From Candidatus Bathyarchaeota archaeon (GTDB taxonomy: Archaea; Thermoproteota; Bathyarchaeia; Bathyarchaeales; Bathycorpusculaceae): DNA of 64,000 nucleotides. The position numbers and the translations under genes were made by a program. Positions within the stretch are counted from its first letter, which is position 1. Every line of letters begins with the position of its first letter. Below the pieces are notes generated by a model. That model searched no databases, was not told where the DNA came from, and saw only the letters and a list, made by a program, of their open reading frames with translations. Below are positions 42,294-50,251 of this stretch, one piece after another. The DNA lies in NCBI GenBank assembly GCA_026014615.1, contig JAOZHZ010000004.1:124001-188000 (forward strand), given 5' to 3'.

Positions 42294-43322
42294 TTGAAAA
42301 CAAAACTTCCCTCAACAGCCGCAGTAGCTATCGTGCTTTTCATTATGCTGATTCCTGCTGCACTGGCACATGCACCCCTAGAAACAACAGATAACGAATC
42401 CATAGAAACCTCCACAGTCATTTCAGACCCGACTAAATCGTGGGCAATCTACGCAAAACTAAACAGCAACGGCGACCCCCAATACTACACTTTCAACGTC
42501 ACATCAGACCAAGAAATACGCATCACCCTATACAAATCCATGAGACCCGAAGACACCGACTTCAAGCCGCAACTGGTCATTATGGGTCCAGAATTAACTC
42601 CACAAGGCAGCATCCCGGCAGAAATCACCGTCCCTTCCGGCTACGGTGCCTATCTGGTGAAACAGTCGGAACCGCAACCCACTTACGAGCCGTTTTCTCC
42701 AGGCACCTTCGTCGGACTGGCAGAAGAGACACTACAGAACCCCACCGCGGGGCAATATTATCTTGTTGTTTATGAGCAGTCGGATGCGCCTCAAGGCGGA
42801 AACTACGGCATGGCAATCGGCGAACGCGAAACCTACAGCCTTGAAGAATGGATACTAATTCCCTTTAACCTCATAGGCATTTATCAGTGGGAAGGACAAA
42901 GCTTACCCGTCATTTTCGCTCCCATGATTGCCACCTTAATCGTCGGCGCAACCCTGCTCACATGGCAACTAAAGAGAAAAGGTGAACTGGGCAATCTTTT
43001 GGCGTGGGTAGGTGCAATAGCAGGCATAACATTTGTAGGCACCGCTGCAACAACGCTGTTTCAAAAGCTTTCCGCCGCCACACAAGTCCCGTTAGGAGCA
43101 GAAGCCATACTTACCATGATCTTTGTTATTATCCCCTTAGTCCTTGGGCTCACTACGGTTAGGCTCGCCCTTAAGGACAGCGGGAATGCTGGCGTGAAGA
43201 AGCGAATTTACTTTGTCATTTTGGGCGTGGCTGCCTTGTTTGCGTGGGCAGGGCTCATTGTTGGACCCGCACTCGCCATTGCAGCCAGCGTGATGCCGAC
43301 TAAAGTTGGGAATAAACAGTAG
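42294..43322 (+). CDS. Exported/membrane protein, unknown function
   Basis: About 342 aa from TTG 42294, preceded by ggaggctgggaga. The track start at TTG 42279 lies upstream of this ribosome-binding site. A signal peptide (KLPSTAAVAIVLFIMLIPAALA) precedes an extracytoplasmic beta-rich domain (about 30-185) and four hydrophobic segments (about 205-222, 238-258, 278-295, 310-332). No family recognised; the extracytoplasmic part lacks conserved catalytic motifs I know. Divergent from DUF3795. Confidence 0.72.
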   Translation: MKTKLPSTAAVAIVLFIMLIPAALAHAPLETTDNESIETSTVISDPTKSWAIYAKLNSNGDPQYYTFNVTSDQEIRITLYKSMRPEDTDFKPQLVIMGPELTPQGSIPAEITVPSGYGAYLVKQSEPQPTYEPFSPGTFVGLAEETLQNPTAGQYYLVVYEQSDAPQGGNYGMAIGERETYSLEEWILIPFNLIGIYQWEGQSLPVIFAPMIATLIVGATLLTWQLKRKGELGNLLAWVGAIAGITFVGTAATTLFQKLSAATQVPLGAEAILTMIFVIIPLVLGLTTVRLALKDSGNAGVKKRIYFVILGVAALFAWAGLIVGPALAIAASVMPTKVGNKQ

Positions 43323-43398
43323 AAACGGTTGCTGATTAAGCCAAAACAAGTCGAGCTTCGACCGATAAACAAAGCCCTGATAGCTAATTGCTGTGAGT

Positions 43399-44343
43399 TT
43401 ACATCCATTTCTTTAGCCATTCAAGCATTTTTTCAGGGTGTTCTCCAAAGTACTGGTAGCCTTGGAATCTGTGGTTAAGTCCTTCCAGCCAATGAAACTC
43501 TTTGGTTGACTGCGTGTTCTCGTAGAAACCCAAAATGTCTGCGGGTTCGGTCCACGGGTCATTTCGTGTTTGCACGTATAGGGTGGGCACTTTGAGGTCT
43601 TTGACAAAGTTTGCTGGGGACATGTCTTCCAAGCGGTATTTGCTCTGCCAATTAACAAACCGCGTCACGGCTGGAAGAATCAGTTTGGCGCCCGTAGGAG
43701 TGAACCGTTTTTTGAGGTATGAACGCACGAAAACAGCCATGGAAATCGGCTGGGTGGCTACTAAGCATTTGACTTTGCTGAATTTTTCGGGGTTTTTGCT
43801 CATGGCTATGATTGTGGAATTTGCGCCCATGCAGAAACTCACAAACCCCACGTCCTTGTCCGTCAGGTCGGTTCGGCTTTGGATGTAGTCCATCGCTGCG
43901 GAAACATCCCTGTACTCTTCTAAACCTATTCCTACTTTGCCGTCGTTTGGGCTGGGGTCGCTTTCGCCGTGGTTGCGGAAATCAAACATCAGCACGCCGT
44001 AGCCTTCGCCACGCAGATGTTTGGCTACTTTGAGGAATTCAACTCCTTCGTTGAAGAGTTTGGAGAAGCTCTTGTAGGCTTTTGTTGAGCCGTACTTGGT
44101 TAAGCCACCAACGTGGGTGATTATTACCAGCTTGTTTGAGTTTGCGGGTATAAGCCAACCTTTGAGGTTGACGCCGTCTGCCGCCTTGAACTCTACGTTT
44201 TCGAAGTTCATGCCGTAGTCTTTGGGCGTTTTCGGAACAGGCTGCCTGTCCAAACGGATAACCGTTCCAGAAAGGAAATAACAAAAGAAAACAAAAACCG
44301 CTACAACTATAGCAACTATGTATAGAGCAACCTCAAGTATCAA
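43399..44343 (-). CDS. Membrane-anchored alpha/beta hydrolase
   Basis: About 314 aa from TTG 44343, chosen because AGGAGG lies about 9 nt upstream. One N-terminal membrane segment (about 5-25) is followed by an alpha/beta hydrolase fold: FKAADGVNLKGWLIPAN, YGVLMFDFRNHGES, and the nucleophile elbow FVSFCMGANST, where Cys replaces the Ser-type G-x-S-x-G nucleophile. The acid and histidine segments are YVQTRNDPW and GLNHRFQGY. Serine is absent from the elbow, so either a Cys nucleophile or loss of activity is possible. Confidence 0.82.
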   Translation of the reverse strand: MILEVALYIVAIVVAVFVFFCYFLSGTVIRLDRQPVPKTPKDYGMNFENVEFKAADGVNLKGWLIPANSNKLVIITHVGGLTKYGSTKAYKSFSKLFNEGVEFLKVAKHLRGEGYGVLMFDFRNHGESDPSPNDGKVGIGLEEYRDVSAAMDYIQSRTDLTDKDVGFVSFCMGANSTIIAMSKNPEKFSKVKCLVATQPISMAVFVRSYLKKRFTPTGAKLILPAVTRFVNWQSKYRLEDMSPANFVKDLKVPTLYVQTRNDPWTEPADILGFYENTQSTKEFHWLEGLNHRFQGYQYFGEHPEKMLEWLKKWM

Positions 44344-44478
44344 AGTGACCTGCCTCCTATAGCCATGAAACCCACACACTCTTTGTTACGTCTAAAGCGT
44401 GGTTCAATTTATAAGACATTGCATAAAAAACGAAAGAAGAAAAAGTCGAGTTGAAAAAAATCTGAGGAAACGAAAAGG

Positions 44479-45630
44479 TTATAGTTTTTTGAATTGACTC
44501 AAACCTTTAGTGACGTCGTCTCCGAGGTAGAGGTTACTGAAAACGGTTCCCTCGCTTTCTCTGAGCTTCATGGCATCGATGAGCGGTTGATATTTTCCTC
44601 CTGCTAAACCGTTGGCAAAAACTGCTGCGCCTTCCGCTGCTTGTTTTCCAACCTTCGCCGCGCCCCCAAGCACACAAACGTCTATGTTTAGCCCCGTTTG
44701 CTTGAAGAAATCAGCCAACCTGCCTTTCAAATCCTCTAAGAACTCAGCGATTTTCACGAACCGCCCACTCAGAAGGATTTCGCGGGGTTGGACGGAGGGC
44801 AAAAGTGAAGCAACGTCCTTGATTACGGCTTCTATCATCATTTCGTAGGCTTCTTTTGCTTCAGGATTCGTTTTTGCGTTCTTGACGAATTCTTCCAAAG
44901 GTTTTGAGATGTCAATCTTTCCAACGGACGCGGCTCCACCCGCGAACAGCAGCATCTTCGAAACATCGTCGACACTGTTGGCTACTGCGTATGCCACTTC
45001 GGAGTCGAGGAAGCCCATGCCAAGGAAGGAAGGGAACCCTGCGGTGCCTGCCATAGCGTCCACGATTTGGCCGTTTTTAACCGCCATTGCTGCCGTGTAG
45101 GCAAATCCGACTTCAACCAGAATCAAGTTGGTTTTATCATATGGAACCTTTAGGCGTTCGGCTTGGTCCTTTACGGCTAGGATGACGCTGTAGACTTTGT
45201 CTGAGGTTCCCATGTCGATCCGGTTGGCTTTTCGGTATTTAGGAACCGTAACAAGGTGAATAACGCCCTGCGTGAACCAACTGTTCAAATCGTCAGCGCC
45301 TCTGAGCAGCTGCATGAGTTCTCTTAACCCGATGATTTTCAGTCTACGTTTGACGTCGGCTTCCGTTACAAAAGTGGCTTCTGCAATTTCCTCGTCTGTT
45401 GCCTGTTTCGCCTTTTTGAGTTGGAAGCCGTATCCAGACGACGCCACGATGGCATCTATCTTTCCCACACGGTTCTGCGCTTCCCTGAGCTTTTCCACTA
45501 CGAGGTTGGCGCTTTTCGTTATCTCGTCACGTGGAATTGCCATGTCAATTATGACGGTTCCGTCTTTGTCGTCGAAGCCAAAGATATCCATTGTTTTGGT
45601 TCCAGAGTCAATACCTATGGCTTTAACCAA
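44479..45630 (-). CDS. DUF1464-family protein (sugar-kinase/acetokinase-like fold)
   Basis: 383 aa. KAIGIDSGTKTMDIFGFDD, an ATPase phosphate-1-like loop, opens the protein. Later landmarks are ILVEVGFAYTAAMAVKNGQI, AGFPSFLGMGFLDSEVAYAV, and LLSGRFVKIAEFLEDL. Members are predicted acetokinase/hsp70-type ATPases, sometimes listed as possible butyrate kinases. It is the last gene of the mptA-to-GHMP operon, 3 nt after a beta-RFAP-synthase-like gene, which suggests a role in methanopterin synthesis; that is inference from context. Confidence 0.85.
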   Translation of the reverse strand: MVKAIGIDSGTKTMDIFGFDDKDGTVIIDMAIPRDEITKSANLVVEKLREAQNRVGKIDAIVASSGYGFQLKKAKQATDEEIAEATFVTEADVKRRLKIIGLRELMQLLRGADDLNSWFTQGVIHLVTVPKYRKANRIDMGTSDKVYSVILAVKDQAERLKVPYDKTNLILVEVGFAYTAAMAVKNGQIVDAMAGTAGFPSFLGMGFLDSEVAYAVANSVDDVSKMLLFAGGAASVGKIDISKPLEEFVKNAKTNPEAKEAYEMMIEAVIKDVASLLPSVQPREILLSGRFVKIAEFLEDLKGRLADFFKQTGLNIDVCVLGGAAKVGKQAAEGAAVFANGLAGGKYQPLIDAMKLRESEGTVFSNLYLGDDVTKGLSQFKKL

Positions 45631-45633
45631 CGT

Positions 45634-46596
45634 TTACAACTCCTTTAGGGTGGCTCCAGAGTTAGCTGCTTTGGTGTAGAATACTTCGCCGCCGCCATTT
45701 TCATCCAAGAAAGCCCTGAGCTCCTTCACCAGCGTTTCTGCTTGGTTCTTGCCGTCCACGATGCCGTAGAAGGTTGGACCCCAAGAGGTTTGGCAAGCGC
45801 ATGAGCTTCTGCGAAGCACAAGTTTTATGCCTTCTTCAACAACAGGGTGACAGTAGGTTCTGCCGCATTGGAACTCGTTCCAGAACTTGCCCAGCTTAGA
45901 GTTAAAGGCAGTTAACCCTTCGCCAAACGCCTGCAGGTCCTCTTCGATTATAGCAGGCATAATCTTAACCAGCACTATTCTTGCGAGTTCGTCGGAGTTT
46001 TCTTTGGGTAGCAGCTTAAGGTTGCGTAGGATATTGTCTTCGTCGGTGCGCATTTCCACGATTTTCTGGATGGGGGCTTGAGGTATGGCTACGACGAAGA
46101 GCCAGTTATCAGGAACTGGACGTTGAAAGACTATGGGGGGAATCATTTTTTCTCGTTGGTCAATTCGGTAGCCCCCTTCAACTATGAAGCCGCCGACCTT
46201 AAACGCGTGCACACCCAACGATGTAACTGCACCTCTTTTCATGGTTAACGCAATCTGTTCAGTGGTTAAATCCAAATTGTACAGCCGCGCCAACGCCGTA
46301 CCTATGGAGAGGGCAAGGGTTGTGTGATAACCGACGCCGACAAACTCGGGAATGCGTTGGGTAACTTTAACTTCTGCTCCAGCCAATTGGAAGGTGTCAA
46401 CAAAACGGTTGGCAAAAAGGTTTGCAGACGCATCTTCGGCTTTGACGCCGTCGGCTTTTGCCACTTCAATCTTTAACTGCCTGTCAATGGCGAACCCGAC
46501 GGTTCCAAAAAATCTGCCTAAGTCACCTGTTACATCAAAGTTGCCCGTGTGCAGATGAGCAGGCGCGCTAACTGTCACTTTGTTAAGGTTTTGCAT
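45634..46596 (-). CDS. Beta-ribofuranosylaminobenzene 5'-phosphate synthase-like, paralogue 1
   Basis: About 320 aa from ATG 46596, with gaaggga upstream. GHMP-kinase-type fold: VSAPAHLHTGNFDVTGDLGRFFG (substrate loop), GVGYHTTLALSIGTALARLY (phosphate loop) and a C-terminal SCACQTSWGPTFYG segment. These match beta-RFAP synthase, which joins 4-hydroxybenzoate or 4-aminobenzoate and PRPP with CO2 release in methanopterin-type cofactor synthesis. A second paralogue lies directly upstream, so the two may form a heteromer or have split roles. Confidence 0.8.
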   Translation of the reverse strand: MQNLNKVTVSAPAHLHTGNFDVTGDLGRFFGTVGFAIDRQLKIEVAKADGVKAEDASANLFANRFVDTFQLAGAEVKVTQRIPEFVGVGYHTTLALSIGTALARLYNLDLTTEQIALTMKRGAVTSLGVHAFKVGGFIVEGGYRIDQREKMIPPIVFQRPVPDNWLFVVAIPQAPIQKIVEMRTDEDNILRNLKLLPKENSDELARIVLVKIMPAIIEEDLQAFGEGLTAFNSKLGKFWNEFQCGRTYCHPVVEEGIKLVLRRSSCACQTSWGPTFYGIVDGKNQAETLVKELRAFLDENGGGEVFYTKAANSGATLKEL

Positions 46597-46651
46597 GGTA
46601 ATCCCTTCTTGAGCTTTTTCCATTTTAGGATATAGCGTTCTGTTCCAAGTA

Positions 46652-46669
46652 CTTAACAGTAATGTTAAG
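46652..46669. promoter_or_regulatory. Inverted repeat between the two GHMP genes
   Basis: cttaaca-gtaa-tgttaag is an 18-bp inverted repeat just after the upstream gene's stop. A TATA-like stretch (minus CTATATCC) lies at 46629-46636, about 35 bp before ATG 46596. It may be an operator of a second promoter or a weak terminator. Confidence 0.35.
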
Positions 46670-46671
46670 CA

Positions 46672-47646
46672 CTACTTGTGAACCGTGATGACTGAGCCGC
46701 TGTTGCGGACTTTGGCAACAAAGACTTCGCCGCCGACGCTGTCATTTAGGAAGCCTTCGGTTTTGTTCTGCAACACCTCAGCTTCAGGCGCTTTGACTAC
46801 GCCGTAGACAGTGGGCCCCCAAGAACTCTGCCCCGCGCCGTAAGCCCCATTCTGAAGCATGAATTCGATACATTGCGCGGCTGGTGAACTTGCGAATCGT
46901 CCACCTTGAGCCGCCGCAAAGGAGTCCCCAACCACATTCTGGATTTGGGCTAACGCTTCGCCAAAGCTTCGGATGTCCTTTTCCGCGACGGCGGGCATAA
47001 GCTTCATGACTAGGAGGCGGCAGATTTTCCCCACTTCAACTACGGGCATCGGCGGAAGGCTCTTAAATGCGGAAGTTTCAAGTTCGTTTGCCAAGCCCTT
47101 TTTCACATTTGGAATTGCGACGACAAAGCGCCACTCGTTGGGGAAAGGTTGACGGCAGATAAGCGGCAGACTTTTGTGTTCAGGGTTTTGGGTGTTCTTG
47201 CCGCCTTCAACCACCAAGCCCCCTTGCACAAATACGGCTGTACCTACACCTGACTGCGACGTGCGCCCCATCGAAGCAGCTAACTCATACGCTGACGCCT
47301 TTACGTTAAATAATCGTGCGATTGACGTAGACACTGCTAAAGCCAGTTGGGTCCCAGAACCAAGACCAACATGCTCAGGAATCAACTCTTGAACATCAAT
47401 TGCCACTTTGTCATTGATTTTGTAGGCTTCTAAGAATCTGTTTGCGAGTTTTTCGGTCAGCTCACGGTTTTTTCCTGTTACCCGAAGTGTCCGCGACTTT
47501 TTAGCTTCAAGAATTACATTTGGGTGGTCAATGGCTACGCCTAAGCCCCCGAAAAGTCTTCCTAAATTACCGTTCAAATCTATAAGACCCAAATGCAGAC
47601 GTGCAGGAGTTTTAACGTAGACCTTAAGGTTCCCCGCGGGTTCCAT
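46672..47646 (-). CDS. Beta-ribofuranosylaminobenzene 5'-phosphate synthase-like, paralogue 2
   Basis: About 324 aa from ATG 47646 (MEPAGNLKVYVKTP); the track's 66 extra residues lie inside folK in another frame. It shares with paralogue 1 the PARLHLGLIDLNGNLGRLFG block, GLGSGTQLALAVSTSIARLF phosphate loop and GAGQSSWGPTVYG near the C-terminus. It retains the GHMP geometry better (GLGSGTQ) than paralogue 1 (GVGYHTT), so it may be the catalytic partner. Overlaps folK by 23 nt. Confidence 0.82.
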   Translation of the reverse strand: MEPAGNLKVYVKTPARLHLGLIDLNGNLGRLFGGLGVAIDHPNVILEAKKSRTLRVTGKNRELTEKLANRFLEAYKINDKVAIDVQELIPEHVGLGSGTQLALAVSTSIARLFNVKASAYELAASMGRTSQSGVGTAVFVQGGLVVEGGKNTQNPEHKSLPLICRQPFPNEWRFVVAIPNVKKGLANELETSAFKSLPPMPVVEVGKICRLLVMKLMPAVAEKDIRSFGEALAQIQNVVGDSFAAAQGGRFASSPAAQCIEFMLQNGAYGAGQSSWGPTVYGVVKAPEAEVLQNKTEGFLNDSVGGEVFVAKVRNSGSVITVHK

Positions 47647-48130
47647 AGGTAGCCACCTTCTTGATTTCAGATTTGTCATAGTCAAGCTCGGACAGCAGTT
47701 GAGCAATAGTCTTACCGCACGTTGAATGTACGAACTGCGGCGCAATTTCAGCCAGTGGAACAAGAACAAACGCGCGTTCCTGAATCCGGGGATGAGGAAT
47801 CTGCAAATCGGGCTCATCAACGACTTGATTTCCGTAGAACACAATGTCTAAATCGATGATTCTTGGGCCATTTCTTTCCACGACTTTCCTACCGAACTCT
47901 TTCTCTATGTTCTTTAGAAATTTGAGCAGTTGTTGGGGTGACAAGTCTGTTTCTACTTTGGCGGCGCAGTTCAAGAACCAGTCTTGGTTTTCTAAATACA
48001 TCGGTTTGGTCTCGTAGATAGAAGACGCCTTCAACACGGTCAGTTGGGCTTCTAAGAATTGAAAGGCGTTTCTTATGTTGCCTTCACGGTCTCCGATGTT
48101 TGACCCTAATGCAATAAAAGCTTCAACCAA
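47624..48130 (-). CDS. folK: 6-hydroxymethyl-7,8-dihydropterin pyrophosphokinase
   Basis: 168 aa, normal for bacterial-type HPPK. Family landmarks: FIALGSNIGDREGNI, YETKPMYLENQDWFLNCA, and PRIIDLDIVFYGN with IPHPRIQERAFVLVPL. It transfers pyrophosphate from ATP to 6-hydroxymethyldihydropterin. Many methanogens use the unrelated MptE for this step, so the FolK type here is noteworthy. Sits between folB (8-nt overlap) and GHMP paralogue 2. Confidence 0.93.
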   Translation of the reverse strand: MVEAFIALGSNIGDREGNIRNAFQFLEAQLTVLKASSIYETKPMYLENQDWFLNCAAKVETDLSPQQLLKFLKNIEKEFGRKVVERNGPRIIDLDIVFYGNQVVDEPDLQIPHPRIQERAFVLVPLAEIAPQFVHSTCGKTIAQLLSELDYDKSEIKKVATYGTRGEP

Positions 48131-48503
48131 GACGATCCCTTGTTATCTCAATTCCCATAACTGGCTGCTGCGCATACTTCTCTTTCTTGATTCCTACCGT
48201 AACCTGCGTGACGCTTGGGTTTTTTAAAACCACTGCAGCTATGTGTTCTGCGATGGGTTCAAGAAGTTTGAATTCGCATTCCGCGACGAACGCGGTGACT
48301 TGCTCTTTGATTTCCCAGTAGTCAACGGTTTTCTGCAGGTCATCCGAGTTGCCCGCGTCAGCTAAACTGCAAGCCATTTCGATGTCGATTACGATGTTTT
48401 GCGGTTGCTGTCGTTCTTCTTCAAAGACGCCTACCTTGCAGGGCACCACCAGTTTTTTAATATACACCTTGTCAGGTGCGGTCTCAGCTTTCAAAGTATT
48501 CAC
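48123..48503 (-). CDS. folB: Dihydroneopterin aldolase
   Basis: 126 aa with FolB-family blocks: VYIKKLVVPCKVGVFEEERQ, VDYWEIKEQVTAFV and FKLLEPIAEHIAAVVL (catalytic Glu at the first block). It cleaves dihydroneopterin to 6-hydroxymethyldihydropterin. Archaea generally use MptD-type aldolases, so the bacterial-type enzyme suggests transfer or replacement. Overlaps queD by 20 nt. Confidence 0.9.
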   Translation of the reverse strand: MNTLKAETAPDKVYIKKLVVPCKVGVFEEERQQPQNIVIDIEMACSLADAGNSDDLQKTVDYWEIKEQVTAFVAECEFKLLEPIAEHIAAVVLKNPSVTQVTVGIKKEKYAQQPVMGIEITRDRLG

Positions 48504-48843
48504 ACCAACTTGTCGGAGTCTCCCAAATCCGAACCTTCTCCAACGTCGCGCCCGAAGGCAAAGCTTTCATGTTTTCAAAGATGTATCTGGCGAGGTTCTC
48601 CATGGAGGGGTTACCCACTTCCTTGAAGTCGTTTAGGAAGCTGTGGTCAAATTTCTCCGTGATTTCCTGTAGCGTTTCCTTCAAAACTTTCTTGTCAACA
48701 GAAATTCCAATCGAATCAACATTTTTTGCAAGCGCAAAGACTTCGATTTTGTAGGTGTGCCCATGGAGGTTGCTGCATTTTCCTTGGTATCCTTCCATTT
48801 TGTGGGCGGCGTCGAATTTGGCTTCAATTCGGAGTCGATACAT
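48484..48843 (-). CDS. queD: 6-pyruvoyltetrahydropterin synthase/QueD family
   Basis: About 119 aa from ATG 48843; the 59 earlier residues in the track fall in the mptA gene. The catalytic Cys and zinc histidines are in GKCSNLHGHTYKIEV, a Cys-x3-His-Gly-His spacing that is typical of QueD-type (6-carboxytetrahydropterin) rather than PTPS-III (Glu-x3-HGH) enzymes. The first zinc His is in FDAAHKMEG and the catalytic Asp-His pair in KFDHSFLND. In this operon it follows GTP cyclohydrolase MptA by 13 bp. It may serve archaeosine/queuosine-type or pterin synthesis. Confidence 0.88.
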   Translation of the reverse strand: MYRLRIEAKFDAAHKMEGYQGKCSNLHGHTYKIEVFALAKNVDSIGISVDKKVLKETLQEITEKFDHSFLNDFKEVGNPSMENLARYIFENMKALPSGATLEKVRIWETPTSWCEYFES

Positions 48844-48856
48844 TGTAACGCCTCGC

Positions 48857-49621
48857 CTATAGGTTTCCTCGCCATTCCGAGGAGGCGTTATGGTCGTGGA
48901 TGGACTCGAAGCTGACACATTTGACACTGCAGTACCTGTTGGGGTATTTCTGTCGGAGGGATTGTACGCATTTTCTGACCACGTCCTCGACGAATCTTGC
49001 GTTTTCGTGCATTTTTTCAACCAGTTTCTTTTCTTCAGGGCGTTTTAAGATCGAGAATGTTGGTGCACTGAAGCTTTCTGTGCAGATGTTGAGTATGTCA
49101 GTTACTTCTATGTTGCTTTCGGAAACATCGATTTTCACGCGGAGGTTTCCTCGCTGGTTATGTGTTAACCCGCCACACATTTCCTTCGAACACGGACAGG
49201 CAAGTGCACCATTGAGGGAAATACCCAATGTTTTCCGTTTAGTCTCCGTTGAGTATTCAGCGAACAGTTTGGCGATTCCGCATTCTTTTGTGCCGTTTGG
49301 TCTTGTTCGTTCAAAGGGGAATTCACAGAAAACGCGGGTGCAGCAGTTAAAATTGTGCTTGGCAAGCGAGGTGACGCTGATTTTTTGGGCAAGGTCTTCG
49401 ATGGAAGGGGTTTCTTCGGGGATTTCCTCGATGGACTCTGCGAACCTGCTCATGTTTGCGCCCCGCAGATTTGAGGGCAATTTAATGTAGCTGTTTACTG
49501 TGACTATTGTGTGGTAGTTTTTCTTTGGGCGCTTAACCACCACATATTTTCTTAGCCCTTCAACGCCGACCCTGTTTAATTCAATCTCGTTTTCAGGCTT
49601 TTCATTTTGTATGTCTTTCAA
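48857..49621 (-). CDS. mptA: GTP cyclohydrolase MptA (FolE2/GCYH-IB family)
   Basis: 254 aa from TTG 49621. GCYH-IB landmarks: HTIVTVNSYIKLPSNLRGAN, MSRF, a GALACPCSKEMCGG segment (catalytic Cys region), THNQRG and FESIHDHNA with its metal-binding His. MptA opens GTP to 7,8-dihydroneopterin 2',3'-cyclic phosphate with Fe(II), the first committed step to methanopterin. First protein gene downstream of tRNA-Ser; it heads the pterin operon. Confidence 0.9.
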   Translation of the reverse strand: MKDIQNEKPENEIELNRVGVEGLRKYVVVKRPKKNYHTIVTVNSYIKLPSNLRGANMSRFAESIEEIPEETPSIEDLAQKISVTSLAKHNFNCCTRVFCEFPFERTRPNGTKECGIAKLFAEYSTETKRKTLGISLNGALACPCSKEMCGGLTHNQRGNLRVKIDVSESNIEVTDILNICTESFSAPTFSILKRPEEKKLVEKMHENARFVEDVVRKCVQSLRQKYPNRYCSVKCVSFESIHDHNASSEWRGNL

Positions 49622-49986
49622 TACACAATTACCTTCTCGGGAGACGGTTCCCGAACTCTAATTTCGAGCGAAAAATGTTTTGCATACACTTTTTTGTGAA
49701 TACTGGTCACCTTAAGCCAGCCAGCCTCGTTACGCCTATTCCTTATGTCTAAGGGGGTTGGATTGAAGTTTTTTTCAACCTTGTGTAGTTTTTTACCTTG
49801 GGCATAAAAAAATGTTCCTGTTTCAAACTTGCGAATACTGGTTGCGCTGACTGGGTAAATCAGTAGGCAAGAGGCATGTTCGTAAGCATCTTGACTCTTT
49901 AATGGACAAAAAAAAAGAAATGGACTGCCCCACTTACGACGGAGTAACCTGCGGCAATCCTGTAACTGATTTAACCGCTTAAACAA
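49618..49986 (-). CDS. Doubtful ORF between tRNA-Ser and mptA
   Basis: The track ORF begins inside the tRNA. The first in-frame start outside it is TTG 49984-49986, right behind the CCA end. The C-terminal ~60 residues (RNRRNEAGWLKVTSIHKKVY, SLEIRVREPSPEKV) look protein-like and the stop overlaps the mptA TTG (TTGA), as coupled genes do here. The N-terminal half looks random. No family recognised. If not coding, this 370-bp stretch is a leader. Confidence 0.3.
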   Translation of the reverse strand: MFKRLNQLQDCRRLLRRKWGSPFLFFCPLKSQDAYEHASCLLIYPVSATSIRKFETGTFFYAQGKKLHKVEKNFNPTPLDIRNRRNEAGWLKVTSIHKKVYAKHFSLEIRVREPSPEKVIVY

Positions 49987-49988
49987 AT

Positions 49989-50102
49989 TGGCGCCGAGAG
50001 AGGGATTCGAACCCCCGCGGCCCAAGAGGCCACAAGCTAATTGGTGCTTGTAGATTCAAGGCATCTCCAGGCTTGCTCCCTACCTGGCTAGGAGACCTCG
50101 GC
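49989..50102 (-). tRNA. tRNA-Ser(GGA) with intron and encoded CCA
   Basis: The minus strand folds as a type II tRNA: acceptor GCCGAGG/TCTCGGC, D-stem TCCT/GGGA with AGCCAGGTA loop, anticodon stem CAAGC/GCTTG with loop CTGGAGA, GGA anticodon at 50066-50068, a long variable arm GGCC-TCTTG-GGCC, T-arm GGGGG-TTCGAAT-CCCTC, and a genomic CCA at 49989-49991. The stem closes only after removing a 26-nt intron at 50039-50064, after position 37, the canonical archaeal site. A TATA-like segment (minus CTATAATAAAA) lies at about 50132-50145. Confidence 0.85.
50039..50064 (-). other. tRNA intron (26 nt)
   Basis: Removing these 26 nt joins CTGGAG to A and lets CAAGC pair with GCTTG in the anticodon stem. 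It is in the position cut by the archaeal splicing endonuclease. Confidence 0.75.
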
Positions 50103-50251
50103 ACATGTTTCCTGCTTAGTGATGCATAGCGGTTTTATTATAGTTTCGCAAGACCGACTTAACCTTTACGGAAAAAAGAAACCAGCTTAACCCATAAGGC
50201 GGGGTGTTCTTATAAAGTGGAAAAACTATTCAAGATGCTGAGGAGTCAATC

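Noticed and set aside
47647-47844. 66-residue N-terminal extension of GHMP paralogue 2
   Set aside because: Lies in another frame inside folK and has no family similarity.
49987-50025. N-terminal part of the 135-aa ORF (MGRGGSNPSLGAN)
   Set aside because: It is translated from the T-arm and acceptor stem of tRNA-Ser, a familiar artefact.
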